Part shown: positions 31,990 through 41,069 of the stretch, piece by piece
How positions within the stretch are numbered: position 1 is the first letter of the stretch
How the letters are laid out: each line of letters begins with the position of its first letter
Origin: Emmonsiellopsis sp. PD_33
Lineage: Eukaryota; Ascomycota; Eurotiomycetes; Onygenales; Ajellomycetaceae
DNA length: 41,069 nt
Reading direction: 5' to 3'
Assembly: GCA_032988165.1 (NCBI GenBank)
Contig: JANTQF010000319.1
Coordinates: 1-41,069, forward strand
Program-made: the position numbers and the translations under genes
Notes under the pieces: generated by a model
The model's database searches: none
The model's input: the letters and a program-made list of their open reading frames with translations, nothing else
Told to the model about the DNA's origin: nothing

Positions 31990-32310
31990 ATTCTCAGTTT
32001 AAGCTAAGAAGAGTATGATAATATAGTATTAACTATTCTTAACTTAAGCTAAAGAGAGTGTGCATTAACTGTTCTTAGCTTAAGTTAAGAATAGTGTGTT
32101 AATTGAGAAGAAAGTATTAATTAAGAATATTATACTAATAGAGAATAGTATGTTAATCAAGAAAAATGTGCTAATTCAGAATAGTATGTAAACTAAAGAT
32201 AGTATATTAATAGAGGATGGCATGTTAATAAAGGATAATATATTAATCAAGAAAATTACATTAATTAGAGGATGTATTTAATAAAGACAGTTAATTTTAA
32301 ATAGTATATT
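31990..32310. repeat. Degenerate minisatellite with TTAAGCT palindromes
   Basis: Three TTAAGCT-type palindromes (near 31,997, 32,040 and 32,073) lead into about ten degenerate units of roughly 25-30 bp built on AATAGTATGTTAAT-like words (for example near 32,143, 32,180, 32,219 and 32,240). Confidence 0.6.
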
Positions 32311-33250
32311 ATATTATAAATTATAAAACATATAGATATATTACAAGATTTAAAAATAATAGCTAATATATATTAGATATAATTCATAATATTCTAAAGA
32401 TATGTGAAGTTTGTAGAAATGCCCAGCCTCTAGCTTATATAGATTATGAGGCTAATATATAGATCAGAGAGATGAGTTAAATTACTAAATCTTACTAAAG
32501 CTGCTAAGCTACCTCTAGTCAGCCCTTAACTCAGAAATAAATTACTAATATAGAGAGAATTTAATTAAATTATTATGACTTTCTATAAGAATAAAACACA
32601 CTGTACTATTAATCATCAAGTAATTAAAAGATAAACTTATTTTATCTAGATTTGTTATATACTAGCATAGTGATTCTTTCTGGCTAAAAGATAGTAATTG
32701 ATTTGCTGAAGGTTATTTCATTTGGGTGATATAATTATAATATTAATTATATAGATACTAGTAGGAAATCTTATATTTCTTTACTAAAGCTATTAAATTT
32801 AATTTTTTATTATTAATAATAGTAGCTAGAGCTTCAGAGATTTAACTCTCTATTAAAATATATAAGAAAGCCATTGTGTTGGGTAGTTATTAAATTTCAA
32901 AGATAATTTAATAAAAATATGAAGATTTTTTCATTAAAATAGTAGTTTTTATTGAGGTAGTAGACCCTCATATATGAGAGTCTGTTTAAAGATGGAGGAA
33001 AAGTATAGCTAATATAAGCTTAAGAATTTAATTATATAGATAAATGATATTCTTTAGATTATTTCATTTCTTTTTTTTTTATCTTAGTCATTTATACCAT
33101 CTCATCTGTCCCTACTACTAGAAGTTTAAAATAATAAAAGAGCAAAAAAAAGAAGAAGAAGAAGAAGAAGAAGAAGAAGAAGAAAAAGAAGAAGAAGAAA
33201 TAAGAAAATAAATAGAAAAAAACTCTATAAATACTAATTAAATTAAAATA
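32311..33250. other. AT-rich stretch ending in GAA run
   Basis: No gene recognised. A GAA microsatellite occupies about 33,150-33,200, near the right edge of the AT-rich, CpG-free domain. Confidence 0.5.
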
Positions 33251-33628
33251 AACTAAACCCCTCATTTTATTTATTATTCATTATCACCTTGCTTACTCTC
33301 TTTAAGTCTCTCCTATATTATCTCCATCCCATCCATCCCACTTACCCCTATTAAAAGCCCAAAGCAAGCAAAGCAAAGCAAAGCAAATAAACACAATAAG
33401 CTCCATATCCCCTGTCCTGCCCATTCCATTCCATTCATTCCATCCAGATCATCTAATGTTCCCATTTGTGCCCAAGCATGCATGCATACATGTGTTGATG
33501 TATATTAAAACATCCATCACCACCCCAGCCACAAAAGAAACTGCACACCCCACCCCCCCATAAAAAAAAAGTCACCCTCCCTCACCATAATGCATGCATT
33601 ACGGCAAAATAACCCCCTACCCCCCAAC
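33251..33628. other. Transition zone, 3' flank of first gene
   Basis: Composition changes from AT-rich to normal here; the first CpG after the desert is at 33,602. It contains a short (AGCAA)n-type run near 33,365-33,385 and CCATCC- and CATTCC-rich sequence. No gene recognised. Confidence 0.5.
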
Positions 33629-34752
33629 CTACGCAAAATACCGCTTCGGCCTCAACCCCCCCTTCCCACCAGACGAACCCGACCCCATCGTCAGCGGATT
33701 CTTCCTCGTCGCTCTCTCCCCGCCCCTCCACCCCCCATCAACCTCCAGCACATCAACGACAGGTGGCGGCAGCTTGCCCGGCCCCGTTTGAGCGGATGGG
33801 GTGTCTTTCGCTTTTCCTTTGCCTTTTGCTTTCGCGTTCCCGTTACCACTCCCGTTCCCGTTCCCGTTACCACGAGCCGATGGCGTGCTATACGCGCCCG
33901 GGGGGATGGGGGTGGTTGGGCCGCCGGTGGCTAGTCTGTGGGAGATGGAGGTGGGTGCGAGGAGCGGGGGCGCGTAGCCTGTCCCTGCAGGGTGGACGAG
34001 GAGGGGTTCCTGGAGGCGGAAGGCGTGTTTGTAGGTTTCTGGCTTGTGCAGGCCGACGAAGTGGTGTTGGAGGCGGTGGCGGGATTCGGGGATGGACTAT
34101 TTATTCATTCTGGTTAGTTTGTGGGGGGGGGGATTGTGGATGGGATGGGATGAGAATAGAACAGAATGTACCTCGCGATTCGCGACGGCGTGGTGCATCA
34201 GCATCTCCTGGTCGGTTAGGACGCTGAGGGAGGCGTGTCGGCGTTCGCGCAGGTAGGATTTCATGCGCATGTTGCCGACCATGGGCGGGTGTATGGGGGC
34301 GCCGGCGTCGATGTAGCCTGGTGGGGGTTTGGGGCGGTTGTAGATGTTGTGGCCTGGTAGAGCTGTTAGCAGGTAAATCGTCTGTGGATATCGATGCAGT
34401 AGGACTCACCATAAGATTCGTCGGCATCCATCTCCTCAGCCGTCTCCTCGTCACCGGCCATATCGCCACCAAATCGATGGCGACGGTTTGTATTCCTATT
34501 CTCTTGTCCGTGATTACCGGGACCCGGCGGCACGGCAAGCCGACGCGTGTTCTCCGCCATGATCGAACCCTCAACCTGCAGAGCTATTTCCTCTGCTGCA
34601 GAAAGTGCGGCGTGTGCCTGTGCGCGCTCGTACGGGTTGTTTGCTCGTGCCTCGGCGCGGTGGACCGCGAGGGCGGCTCGCTCGATGCGGTCGTAGGCTT
34701 CGTTGAGGGCGTCGCGGTGGTGTTCGGGGAGGATGGGAGTGTCGTCACTCAT
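33629..34752 (-). CDS. Unknown protein, 333 residues, 3 exons
   Basis: Exons at 34,410-34,752, 34,172-34,362 and 33,629-34,096 join into a 333-residue frame. The introns (34,363-34,409 and 34,097-34,171) have GT and AG ends, the second with branch CTAAC. The start MSDDTPILPEHH is the first ATG of the frame. Residues 10-75 are Ala- and Glu-rich and probably helical or coiled-coil. Next comes an acidic patch (GDEETAEEMDADES). Then follow the most conserved-looking blocks: PPPGYIDAGAPIHPPMV, MKSYLRERRHASLSVLTDQ and RLQHHFVGLHKPETY. The C-terminal third is low complexity: a Gly-Asn run, then alternating Lys with Gly and Ala. No signal peptide or membrane segment. I do not recognise a family. It is the first gene beside the transposon block and has normal base composition. 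Confidence 0.8.
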
Positions 34753-36487
34753 AATTTTGAGTTTTGTTGTGTGAGAGGGTGGTGTTGTGGTGAGGTTCGC
34801 GTCGTTGTGAAGAGGATGACTGGTTATTCCAAGCTACGCGTATTGCAACACAACAAATCACGAAGACGGATCTTGAGGGAGAAAAGCGGTATCTACCAGT
34901 CGTAGGTAGGCAGCAAGTCACCTAATGAACGAAACGTCAGTTAATCATATCAATCCAATCCAATCCCTTCACTACCACTGCATCAATCCATCCTCCCAAT
35001 CCAGTGAATCCTTCCAATCCAATCCAGCACACCCAACTACCCAGCCCTCTGTATACAACCAGCAACCATCCCTACCAACCTCACAGACACCTCAAATCCC
35101 CAACTCACTCACCCGCGCCGCAACCACCTTCTCAGTCTCAATCCCAATTCCAATAAATCCCAAGCACAGCACAAACACAACCCACCCACCCAGCCAACAA
35201 ACAGACAACAGACAACAGCCAACAGATGAGACAGAGAAACCCACCCTATATCCAAATCCAAATCCAATCGCAATTCCCCACCACGCAACGCAACGCAACG
35301 CAACGCAACGCAACGCCTATCTCCTTCCTCCTCCTCGCCGCGCGCAATCAACCAACCGCAATCGCAATCCCAATCCGCAAATTCTCACCTCACCTCAGCT
35401 CAGCTCAGCTCACAGTTTCAGTTTCAGTTTATACCTCCCCGTCCGGCGTTCAGCATTCAGCATTCAGCGCATGAGCACTCCTAGTAGTAGCAGCGCGGGG
35501 CGGGGTCGTCTCGCTTCCTTCCCCCTCCGTGGATACTTGGGTTAGTTAGTGAGGGGCGTTGGTGCTGATAGTCGTAGTCGTCGTCGTCGTCGTCGTCGGA
35601 AAATGGAGGGAGGGGGGGATATGTTAGGTACTAGTAGCTGAATTGGCGTGGAGAGAGAGGGGTGGTTGTTGTTATGTTGAAGTTGGTGTTGGTTGAAGTT
35701 GGAGTGAGGTCATGAAGCTACCGACCGAGGCCAACTAACTAAGTTAAGCTAGTTAAGCTTCCCCGGTCTCGGCTGTCTTGGCGCGGGGCGGGGCGGACTA
35801 AAGTAGTCAAGTTAGGGTTTAGGGCGTGGGTTAGGGTTAGATAGTAATATGTAGCTGGTCAAGACGATATTGATATTTGATCAGACGGAATCTACAAAGT
35901 CGCTTTAAATACACAGGTTAGATGAATAATGTAGTTTATATATGTAGCTAGCTAGTTAACAATCCATGTCCGAGAAAGTAACTACTATCCGTAGTAAAAA
36001 AGAAAATAACCCCCCCCCCCAAACTAATGTTACCTAAAACACCCAACCCAACCCAATCTACCAAAATACATACAAGAAAGAATCCTCCGGGCAAAAATAC
36101 CTCAGAAGCTGCCCAGCAAGCGAGCACCCTGCCCTGGTATTGAATGAATCGATAAAAAAAGCCCTCCAACGAACGCCATGTGCCAACCACCCAGCCAAAT
36201 CAACCAATCGACCAATGAATGCTGATGTTGATGTTGATGATGTGTATCGATCACCCCAGTCCAGTCCAGTCCAATCCAGTCGCTATGATACATATGCAAT
36301 AATAGATAACAGATACAATGAAAATGAAAAATGAAAATGAAAATAAAACACCAAACATCCATACAACCGTAATCTTCCCTCGTCTCGTCACTTGTAAGTT
36401 GTCGGCCGTTTCGTTTCGTAGGAATGGGGTAAAAGGGGAGAATGCGAGGCCGTGAGTAATGAAAGAAAGAAAGAAAGAAAAGAACCC
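34753..36487. other. Intergenic region with simple repeats
   Basis: 1.7 kb between two minus-strand genes, holding the upstream region of the 333-residue gene. Simple repeats: (CAACG)n at about 35,286-35,315, CAGCT/CAGTTT words near 35,395-35,430, (GTC)n at about 35,575-35,598, TTAGGG words at 35,812-35,840, a C run near 36,010-36,020, CCAGT repeats near 36,257-36,282 and (GAAA)n at 36,464-36,480. Open frames here are low complexity and not convincing genes. Confidence 0.6.
35812..35840 (+). repeat. Short telomere-like repeats
   Basis: TTAGGGTTTAGGG at 35,812-35,824 and GTTAGGGTTAG at 35,830-35,840. TTAGGG is the usual fungal telomere unit, but only four words are present, inside a gene-bearing region. 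Confidence 0.6.
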
Positions 36488-38680
36488 TCAATCAGCCGAA
36501 CAACCATGCATGAACGAATTCTTCGGCCAGTCGTGCGGCGTGTCGCTCCTAAAATCAGCCAGTCAGCAACAGTCCACCCCGAATAATAAGAATATTGAGA
36601 CAAAAACCCACCAACTCGTATAATTCGGATTATCATAAACATCCCTATGCCGTCGAATATACCCCGTCGTCTCCAACCCGGGCGGATCACACGTGACGCT
36701 CTCCTTCTCCGGATCCTGATAGATGCGCACATAATCAAACCGCATCACAGCCGGCATCAGCGTCTTCAGACCCGTCAGGTTCAGGTACGCGAACGAGTTC
36801 GACATGCCAAAGTTCATGATCAGCGCCATGGGCTCGACGGGGATGACGCGTTGGCCGACGTTGCCGTTGGGGCCGATGGCGCGCCCGTCCAGCTTCCATG
36901 TCTTGTCCTGTCCGACGAACCAGGTGATTTCGCCCGTGGCGCCGGGTAAGTATTCGAAAGCGTAGACTTGGTATTCCTTGCCGTTGTACCAGTTGTTGCT
37001 GAGCGTGGTGACGCCGGACATTGCTTGTTGGTATGGCCCGCCGCGGTAGCCGTTGATGGCGGTGATGCGGGGGTCGTACAGTTCGTAGAATTCTGCTTCA
37101 GTTAGTGATTGGATCGAAAAGAAAAAAAAAAATGGGAGAGATGGGGGCATACCATAGTTAGGCATATACCAGACGTCGAACGGGGCGATCTGGCAACTCT
37201 GCGAGACATCCCCGACGGTCGACGGCACTTTGTCGCTCAGCGCGTGCGCGCTGCCTTCGATGACATCGATTTCAGGCGCGCTGCGCGATCTTCCCGGGGT
37301 GGGATGGTCTTCGCCCTTGCATGTGCACGCGGGCAGACGCATGCCAGGCAGGAAACTGAGTCCATCCGGCGAGCTCTGGTTGGGCGTGATGCCGACGTCA
37401 CAGATATCGTCGTAGCTGTACGGCCACAGCCCGTCCGTCGTCCCCGCATAGCCTGGCCGGCCGAGATTTCCCATGGCCCAAAAGCCAGGCCAGAAGCCTG
37501 AGGTATCGCCGGCGCCGGGAAGCGAGATGCTGGCTTCTAGACGGCCGCCGGTGAAGCAGAGCTTGTTCCACGACTGGACCATGCCGGAGCGGTAGTCCAG
37601 CCCGTGGTTTGGAAACTCGTCAAAGCGGATCTCCAGCTTGCCATTTTTCGTCGTGACGGCATCGGGGTCCATCCACTAGTAAAGAATTAGCCATGGAACA
37701 TCTCGAATAGCGACGTGCCATACCTCCAAATCCTGTGTCACTCCATACCAAATATCGACAGCCTGGAAGAACGGGTCGTCCTCGTCGTAGAACGTGCGGC
37801 CGTCCTTGTTGAACTCGTCGGAGAACTAGTTATTTATTGGACGCTAAATATCAGCCTTGGCCCTTGGCACGTAAGCACCGTATTTTAGATTAAAAAAGCT
37901 TGAACGCACCACCAACTTCCACTCCTTGCCGTCGGCGGCCTTGATGGAGCGCGCAGACTTGGGCGTGTCCGGGTCGATGAGGGAAGTGCGGACGTTTTTG
38001 AGGTGCGGGATGGCGCCCACGTCCAGACACATAGGGTCGTCGTCGCACCCCGGCGGGTCGGGGTGCATTTTGTCGAGAAACGTCCTACACGCGTCAGTAG
38101 CTAACAACTAACAAAGGAATTGGGCAGCATACAGCACCGGAGACACGATGAAGATGGTGATGACGCCGAGGGTGACGAGCAACAGGCCCAGCACGTTGAC
38201 GGCGCCTCTGCGGGTGAAGACGTTGCAGTCGTGGTCCCTGTCGTTGGGGTCCGGGGTGTGCAGGTAGTCGTCCTTCTCGACGTCCTCGGGGAACACCAGC
38301 AGGTTGGCGTCGGGCATGATGGCGTATTTCTCGACGACGGTCTGCGTGTTGAGGACGTCCTCGCTGCCGGCCGGACTGGGCGAGTAGACGTCTGAGCTCC
38401 AGCTGGAGCGGCGCGAGGACAGGTTGGAGTATTCAGCGGGGCCGGGGACATCGTCTCGGCGCGGCAGCGAGGGATAGGGCAGGCCCAAGTATTCGGACGA
38501 GTCGGCGGGCGACGACCAGCCGGGGCGGAACGAGGGCGAGGGCGGGGGGATGAGGCAGCGCGAGGAGTCTGAGGGGTCCGAGAAGGGGTCGACGCGGATC
38601 TCGGGGGGGGAGGGGGAGGGCGACAGCGAGGGCTGGGGGGGAGGGGGAGGGGGAGGGCGGCGGAGACGGTTTCGCGGCAT
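36488..38680 (-). CDS. KRE6/SKN1 family beta-glucan synthesis-associated protein
   Basis: Six exons: 38,133-38,680; 37,910-38,084; 37,724-37,825; 37,153-37,675; 36,612-37,092; 36,488-36,548. Each of the five introns (48-84 nt) has GT and AG ends. The 629-residue product starts MPRNRLRRPP; an upstream in-frame TTG is not a start. Residues 1-155 are a Pro- and Ser-rich cytoplasmic tail. Residues 160-182 form one membrane segment, giving type II topology. The rest is a lumenal GH16-type lectin/glucanase domain: KEWKLVFSDEFNKDGRTF, the catalytic-type motif EIDVIE at about 410-415, FWPGFWAMGNLGRPGY, and the family end NPNYTSW..DTPHDWPKN. In yeast this family is needed for cell-wall beta-1,6-glucan and acts in the secretory pathway. 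The upstream region is CT-rich. Confidence 0.95.
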
Positions 38681-39324
38681 GTTGACAGTCAATTGGAGAC
38701 GGCGAGCGGCAGACAGAGACAAGATGAGGAGGTGTCGAGCATATCAGGATAGGGAGAGAGGGAGGTAGAGTAGAGAGTGTAGAGTAGAGAGTGGCCCGGC
38801 AACGTCGAACCTGAAGCAGCGATAGAGACAGCCACAGACACAGACAGGAATAGCAGTAATTATGGGCCAAATTGGAGTCTGGGTCAGGAACAGCCAGAGT
38901 TTTCAGTTATTTTAATTCCTGTCCGCGTCATCACCCGCAGATTCATCCCCATCCCTTTGTCTCGTCTAGATGCACACAAAGAATCAATTACATACTGCAG
39001 GTGGCCGCCGCTGAAACACGAAATACACTTCATATAGATATCCCGATCCCAGGCTGGTTGAAACAGCTGAACTAATTAATTGCCGGCTGATTACGCAATG
39101 AGCCAAATGATCCTTTTCTTTTCTTTTCTTTTCTTTTTCTTTCTTGTTTCCTGGTTGCTGGTTAGGGCTGACGACATTGCCCTAATGGACCCTGGATCTG
39201 ATTATCACATCCATGGACGGGAATTATTCATATTATATCAATTAACCCAGAATATCAAATACACACAGCTATCCAGCTATAATAATTCAATTAACTCCAT
39301 ACAACCATCCCATCCCATCCACCC
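38681..39324. other. Intergenic region, KRE6-like gene upstream region
   Basis: 644 bp between two minus-strand genes. It has a CT-rich stretch (minus strand) just before the KRE6-like start and a (TTTTC)n tract near 39,117-39,140. No gene supported. Confidence 0.6.
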
Positions 39325-40168
39325 CTAACTCTCCACCGCCCGCGCCCTCACCCCCACCACCCTCCCCCCATCCCCCCCATCCAGCCCAACAACAAAATAC
39401 TCAACCCGCGTCTGGCCCAGCTGCACCCGATACACCTTCACCTCTGCTTCCCCACTGTTACTATCTGACACAGCAGCCTGCACCGCCCGAATAACATCCC
39501 CGTACTGACCCCGCGGATCAAACGACGACGGCGGGAGTGTGGAGATTTGGATGTTCGATGCGTTTGGGTTTGCATCTGTGGCTGTGTCTGCATCTATAGC
39601 TAGATTGGTATCTGGGAGGATGAGGGATTCGAATTCATCTATTTTTTGGGGGGGTTTGATGGTTAGCAATCAACCAGCCAGTACAATCTAGTTACATAAC
39701 ATAACATAACATAACATAATATAATATAATATACATACCAACACCCGGCCACCTCCCCTCCCCAGCCCCCTCCCACCCCAACACCACAGCCTCAAACGGC
39801 TCATCGGTCTCAGACTCATATTCAGCCCGCACATCGCGCAGCACGGCAGGCACCCGCTGCGCTTGCGAGTCGTCGATTGTTTTCGTCTGGAAGGGGCGGG
39901 GTTTGGTACTCGTAGCGGGGGCGGATTGGCCGGCGGTGAGGTCTGCGTTGGCTTTGTCGAGAAAGGAGAGGTAGGCGGTGTCGGAGGGGGTGGACATGGT
40001 TCGGTGTTGCTGGGGGGAGGGAGAGGGAGAGGGAGAGGGGGGTTTGGAGAGGGTCGTGGATGATGCTGGGCGGTGGGGGAGTAGTGGTTGTGTTTTTATG
40101 AGGGGATGGAGACACCGGGCTGAGGAGGGTGATCTTGCGGCGAAGGATCTGGGGAGGCGGGGGGGCAT
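39325..40168 (-). CDS. Unknown protein, 247 residues, possible mitochondrial leader
   Basis: Two exons, 39,739-40,168 and 39,325-39,638, join across a 100-nt GT-AG intron that contains (ATAAC)n and (ATATA)n microsatellite sequence. The 247-residue product starts MPPRLPRSFAARSPSSARC. Its first ~50 residues are Arg-, Ser- and Pro-rich and lack acidic residues, like a mitochondrial targeting peptide. An inner Met (MSTPSDTAYLSFLDKA, residue 58) is an alternative start. The body is soluble: SFLDKANADLTAG, KTIDDSQAQRVPAVLRDV, ESETDEPFEAVVLGW. The C-terminal half includes SFDPRGQYGDVIRAVQAAV and VKVYRVQLGQTRVEYFVVG. I do not recognise a named family; function unknown. Confidence 0.8.
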
Positions 40169-40617
40169 TTCTTGCTTTTTATCTGGGATGTTGGAGATGG
40201 ATGTCGGTTGTTGGTGTTGGATTGTTGGTGGTGACGTTTTTGTAAGTGGTGGGGGTCATGTGATATGAGGTCATCGCGGATGGATGGGATGAGATGGATG
40301 AGATGGAGATTGGATTGGTGTATTTGAGGTGTATTTTGTATTTGGGATGGAGTATGGATATGTGGAATGGTTAATTGGGTAGATATGGTCCAATTGGGCT
40401 GTTTATTTATCCTTCAGGTTGAATATGTTGTAGGTAGTATCCATTCGATGGTTGGATTATATATATATAGCAGGGGGAGAACAACCAAAACAATAAAACA
40501 GAAAGGAAAGACAAACACCAGATCTTGTGAGATATTAACGGCTCCCATATATCCTGCCCACCCTCTAATTTAATGTTTAATCCAATCCCACCCCCTCCTA
40601 CAGTCTACTCCAAGAAC
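40169..40617. other. Intergenic region, no gene seen
   Basis: About 450 bp between minus-strand genes, rich in GGATGG and GAGATGG words. It serves as the upstream region of the 247-residue gene. A short ATATATATATA stretch lies near 40,459. No RNA gene seen. Confidence 0.5.
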
Positions 40618-41036
40618 TCACCCATACTTCGCCAGCAGCCTCTTCATAATCCCCACCGCCCCAGATCTATACGACCCCCCAAACAGCGCATAATGGTTCA
40701 GATGATGATACCTAGCCCCAAACAATCAGCCACACATCCCATCCCATCCAAAACCTACAAAACCCCCTCAAAAAAAAGAAGAAAAAAGAAAGAAAAGAAA
40801 AACTCACAACTCATACACCCCCACCCGATCCTCAAACTCCCCCACCGGCTCCCCCCGCGGACACAACGCATGATACTCCTCATAAAACCCTTTCCCAAAC
40901 CCGCCAAACATCCGCATAATCCCCAGCTCAAACTCGCTATGCGCATAGCTCGCCGCCGGGTCGAATATCACCTAGATCGGACGAGAAAACGCCCGAACTC
41001 CAGTCACTCACGTGAATCGCGTATGCCGCCTTCTGC
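40618..41036 (-). CDS. Fructosamine/ketosamine-3-kinase family protein, 3' part
   Basis: Only the C-terminal end is in the window. Exons are 41,012-41,036 (its 5' boundary assumed from a TTTTTTCAG acceptor), 40,808-40,971 and 40,618-40,711. Introns are 40,972-41,011 (40 nt) and 40,712-40,807 (96 nt). The joined reading contains VIFDPAASYAHSEFELG, MRMFGGFGKGFYEEYH, ELYHHLNHYALFGGSYR and ends KRLLAKYG. These match the C-terminal lobe of FN3K-type kinases: the FDP metal-binding block, the Y.H.E.EL..M..FGG..  FY..Y block and the Y.LYHLLNH..LFG block. Such enzymes phosphorylate the sugar of glycated amines or proteins, leading to deglycation. The very short first intron and the 25-nt exon are the least certain parts. 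Confidence 0.85.
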
Positions 41037-41069
41037 CTGAAAAAAAAAACAAAAATCCAGATGGATCTC

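Noticed and set aside
31990..32310. CRISPR-like array
   Set aside because: Units vary in length and sequence with no constant repeat and unique spacers; it is a degenerate minisatellite in a fungal genome.
33765..33900. Gly-Asn and Lys-rich repeats as a separate gene
   Set aside because: They are the low-complexity C-terminal part of the 333-residue protein, in frame with its third exon.
33590..34256. Several plus-strand open frames over the first gene
   Set aside because: They overlap the minus-strand three-exon gene, which has clean splice sites and one continuous frame. GC-rich antisense frames are commonly open.
34378..34391. Palindrome-like string CGTCTGTGGATAT in the first gene
   Set aside because: Only half the motif matches and it lies in an intron of an ordinary gene; treated as chance.
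34925..35545. Plus-strand open frame of 206 codons
   Set aside because: Composition is dominated by Pro, Ser, Gln and Asn from CCAATCC-type and CAACG repeats; overlapping frames are equally open and no domain is visible. It is intergenic low-complexity sequence.
38681..38722. Longer N-terminus for the KRE6-like protein starting at 38,722
   Set aside because: The upstream in-frame codon is TTG, not ATG. The ATG at 38,680 has good context (CAACATG) and gives a normal family N-terminus.
39822..40268. Other open frames on both strands over the 247-residue gene
   Set aside because: They are frame shadows; only the chosen frame joins through a GT-AG intron to a second coding exon.

Overview
This window looks like a filamentous ascomycete (Pezizomycotina) chromosome. 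It has two compartments that differ sharply in base composition. Positions ~430-33,600 are very AT-rich, and on reading them I found no CpG dinucleotide. This stretch is a graveyard of transposable elements full of transition-type stop codons, as repeat-induced point mutation (RIP) would leave. From ~33,600 to the right edge CpG is common and four ordinary fungal protein genes with short GT-AG introns lie head to tail on the minus strand. The species is not determined; Eurotiomycetes is a guess.

Left flank (1-6,155): a CpG-retaining segment with an imperfect inverted repeat, a Plavaka-like transposase relic, two tRNA-derived SINE-like repeats, a long hairpin, and clusters of a TTAAGCT-centred palindrome.

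Centre (6,161-30,632): one Ty3/gypsy chromovirus on the minus strand, bounded by two 167-bp LTRs and a perfect 5-bp target duplication (CCTTC). Its gag, protease, reverse transcriptase, RNase H, integrase and chromodomain lie in one reading frame. That frame runs ~1,160 codons beyond the chromodomain almost to the 3' LTR. Inside gag sits a second element, a 13,462-bp hAT-type DNA transposon (14,481-27,942) with matching 11-bp terminal repeats and a 7/8 target duplication. Besides a BED/hATC transposase it carries unusual cargo: a single-frame ORF of 1,411 codons of unknown function (minus strand); a rearranged, intron-bearing actin gene copy preceded by extra actin pieces; a relic with a DUF3716-like zinc finger; two tandem tRNA-like units ending in T runs; and at least 13 good copies of a short palindrome (arms TTRTC and GAYAA around 4 bases) that I found only inside this element.

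Right of the gypsy element (30,638-33,600): an unidentified coding relic, a degenerate minisatellite, a GAA run, then the composition boundary.

Gene block (33,629-41,069), all minus strand: an unknown 333-residue protein (3 exons); a KRE6/SKN1 family beta-glucan synthesis-associated protein (6 exons, 629 residues); an unknown 247-residue protein with a possible mitochondrial leader (2 exons); and the 3' part of a fructosamine/ketosamine-3-kinase family gene cut by the window edge. Nothing ties these four genes to one pathway.
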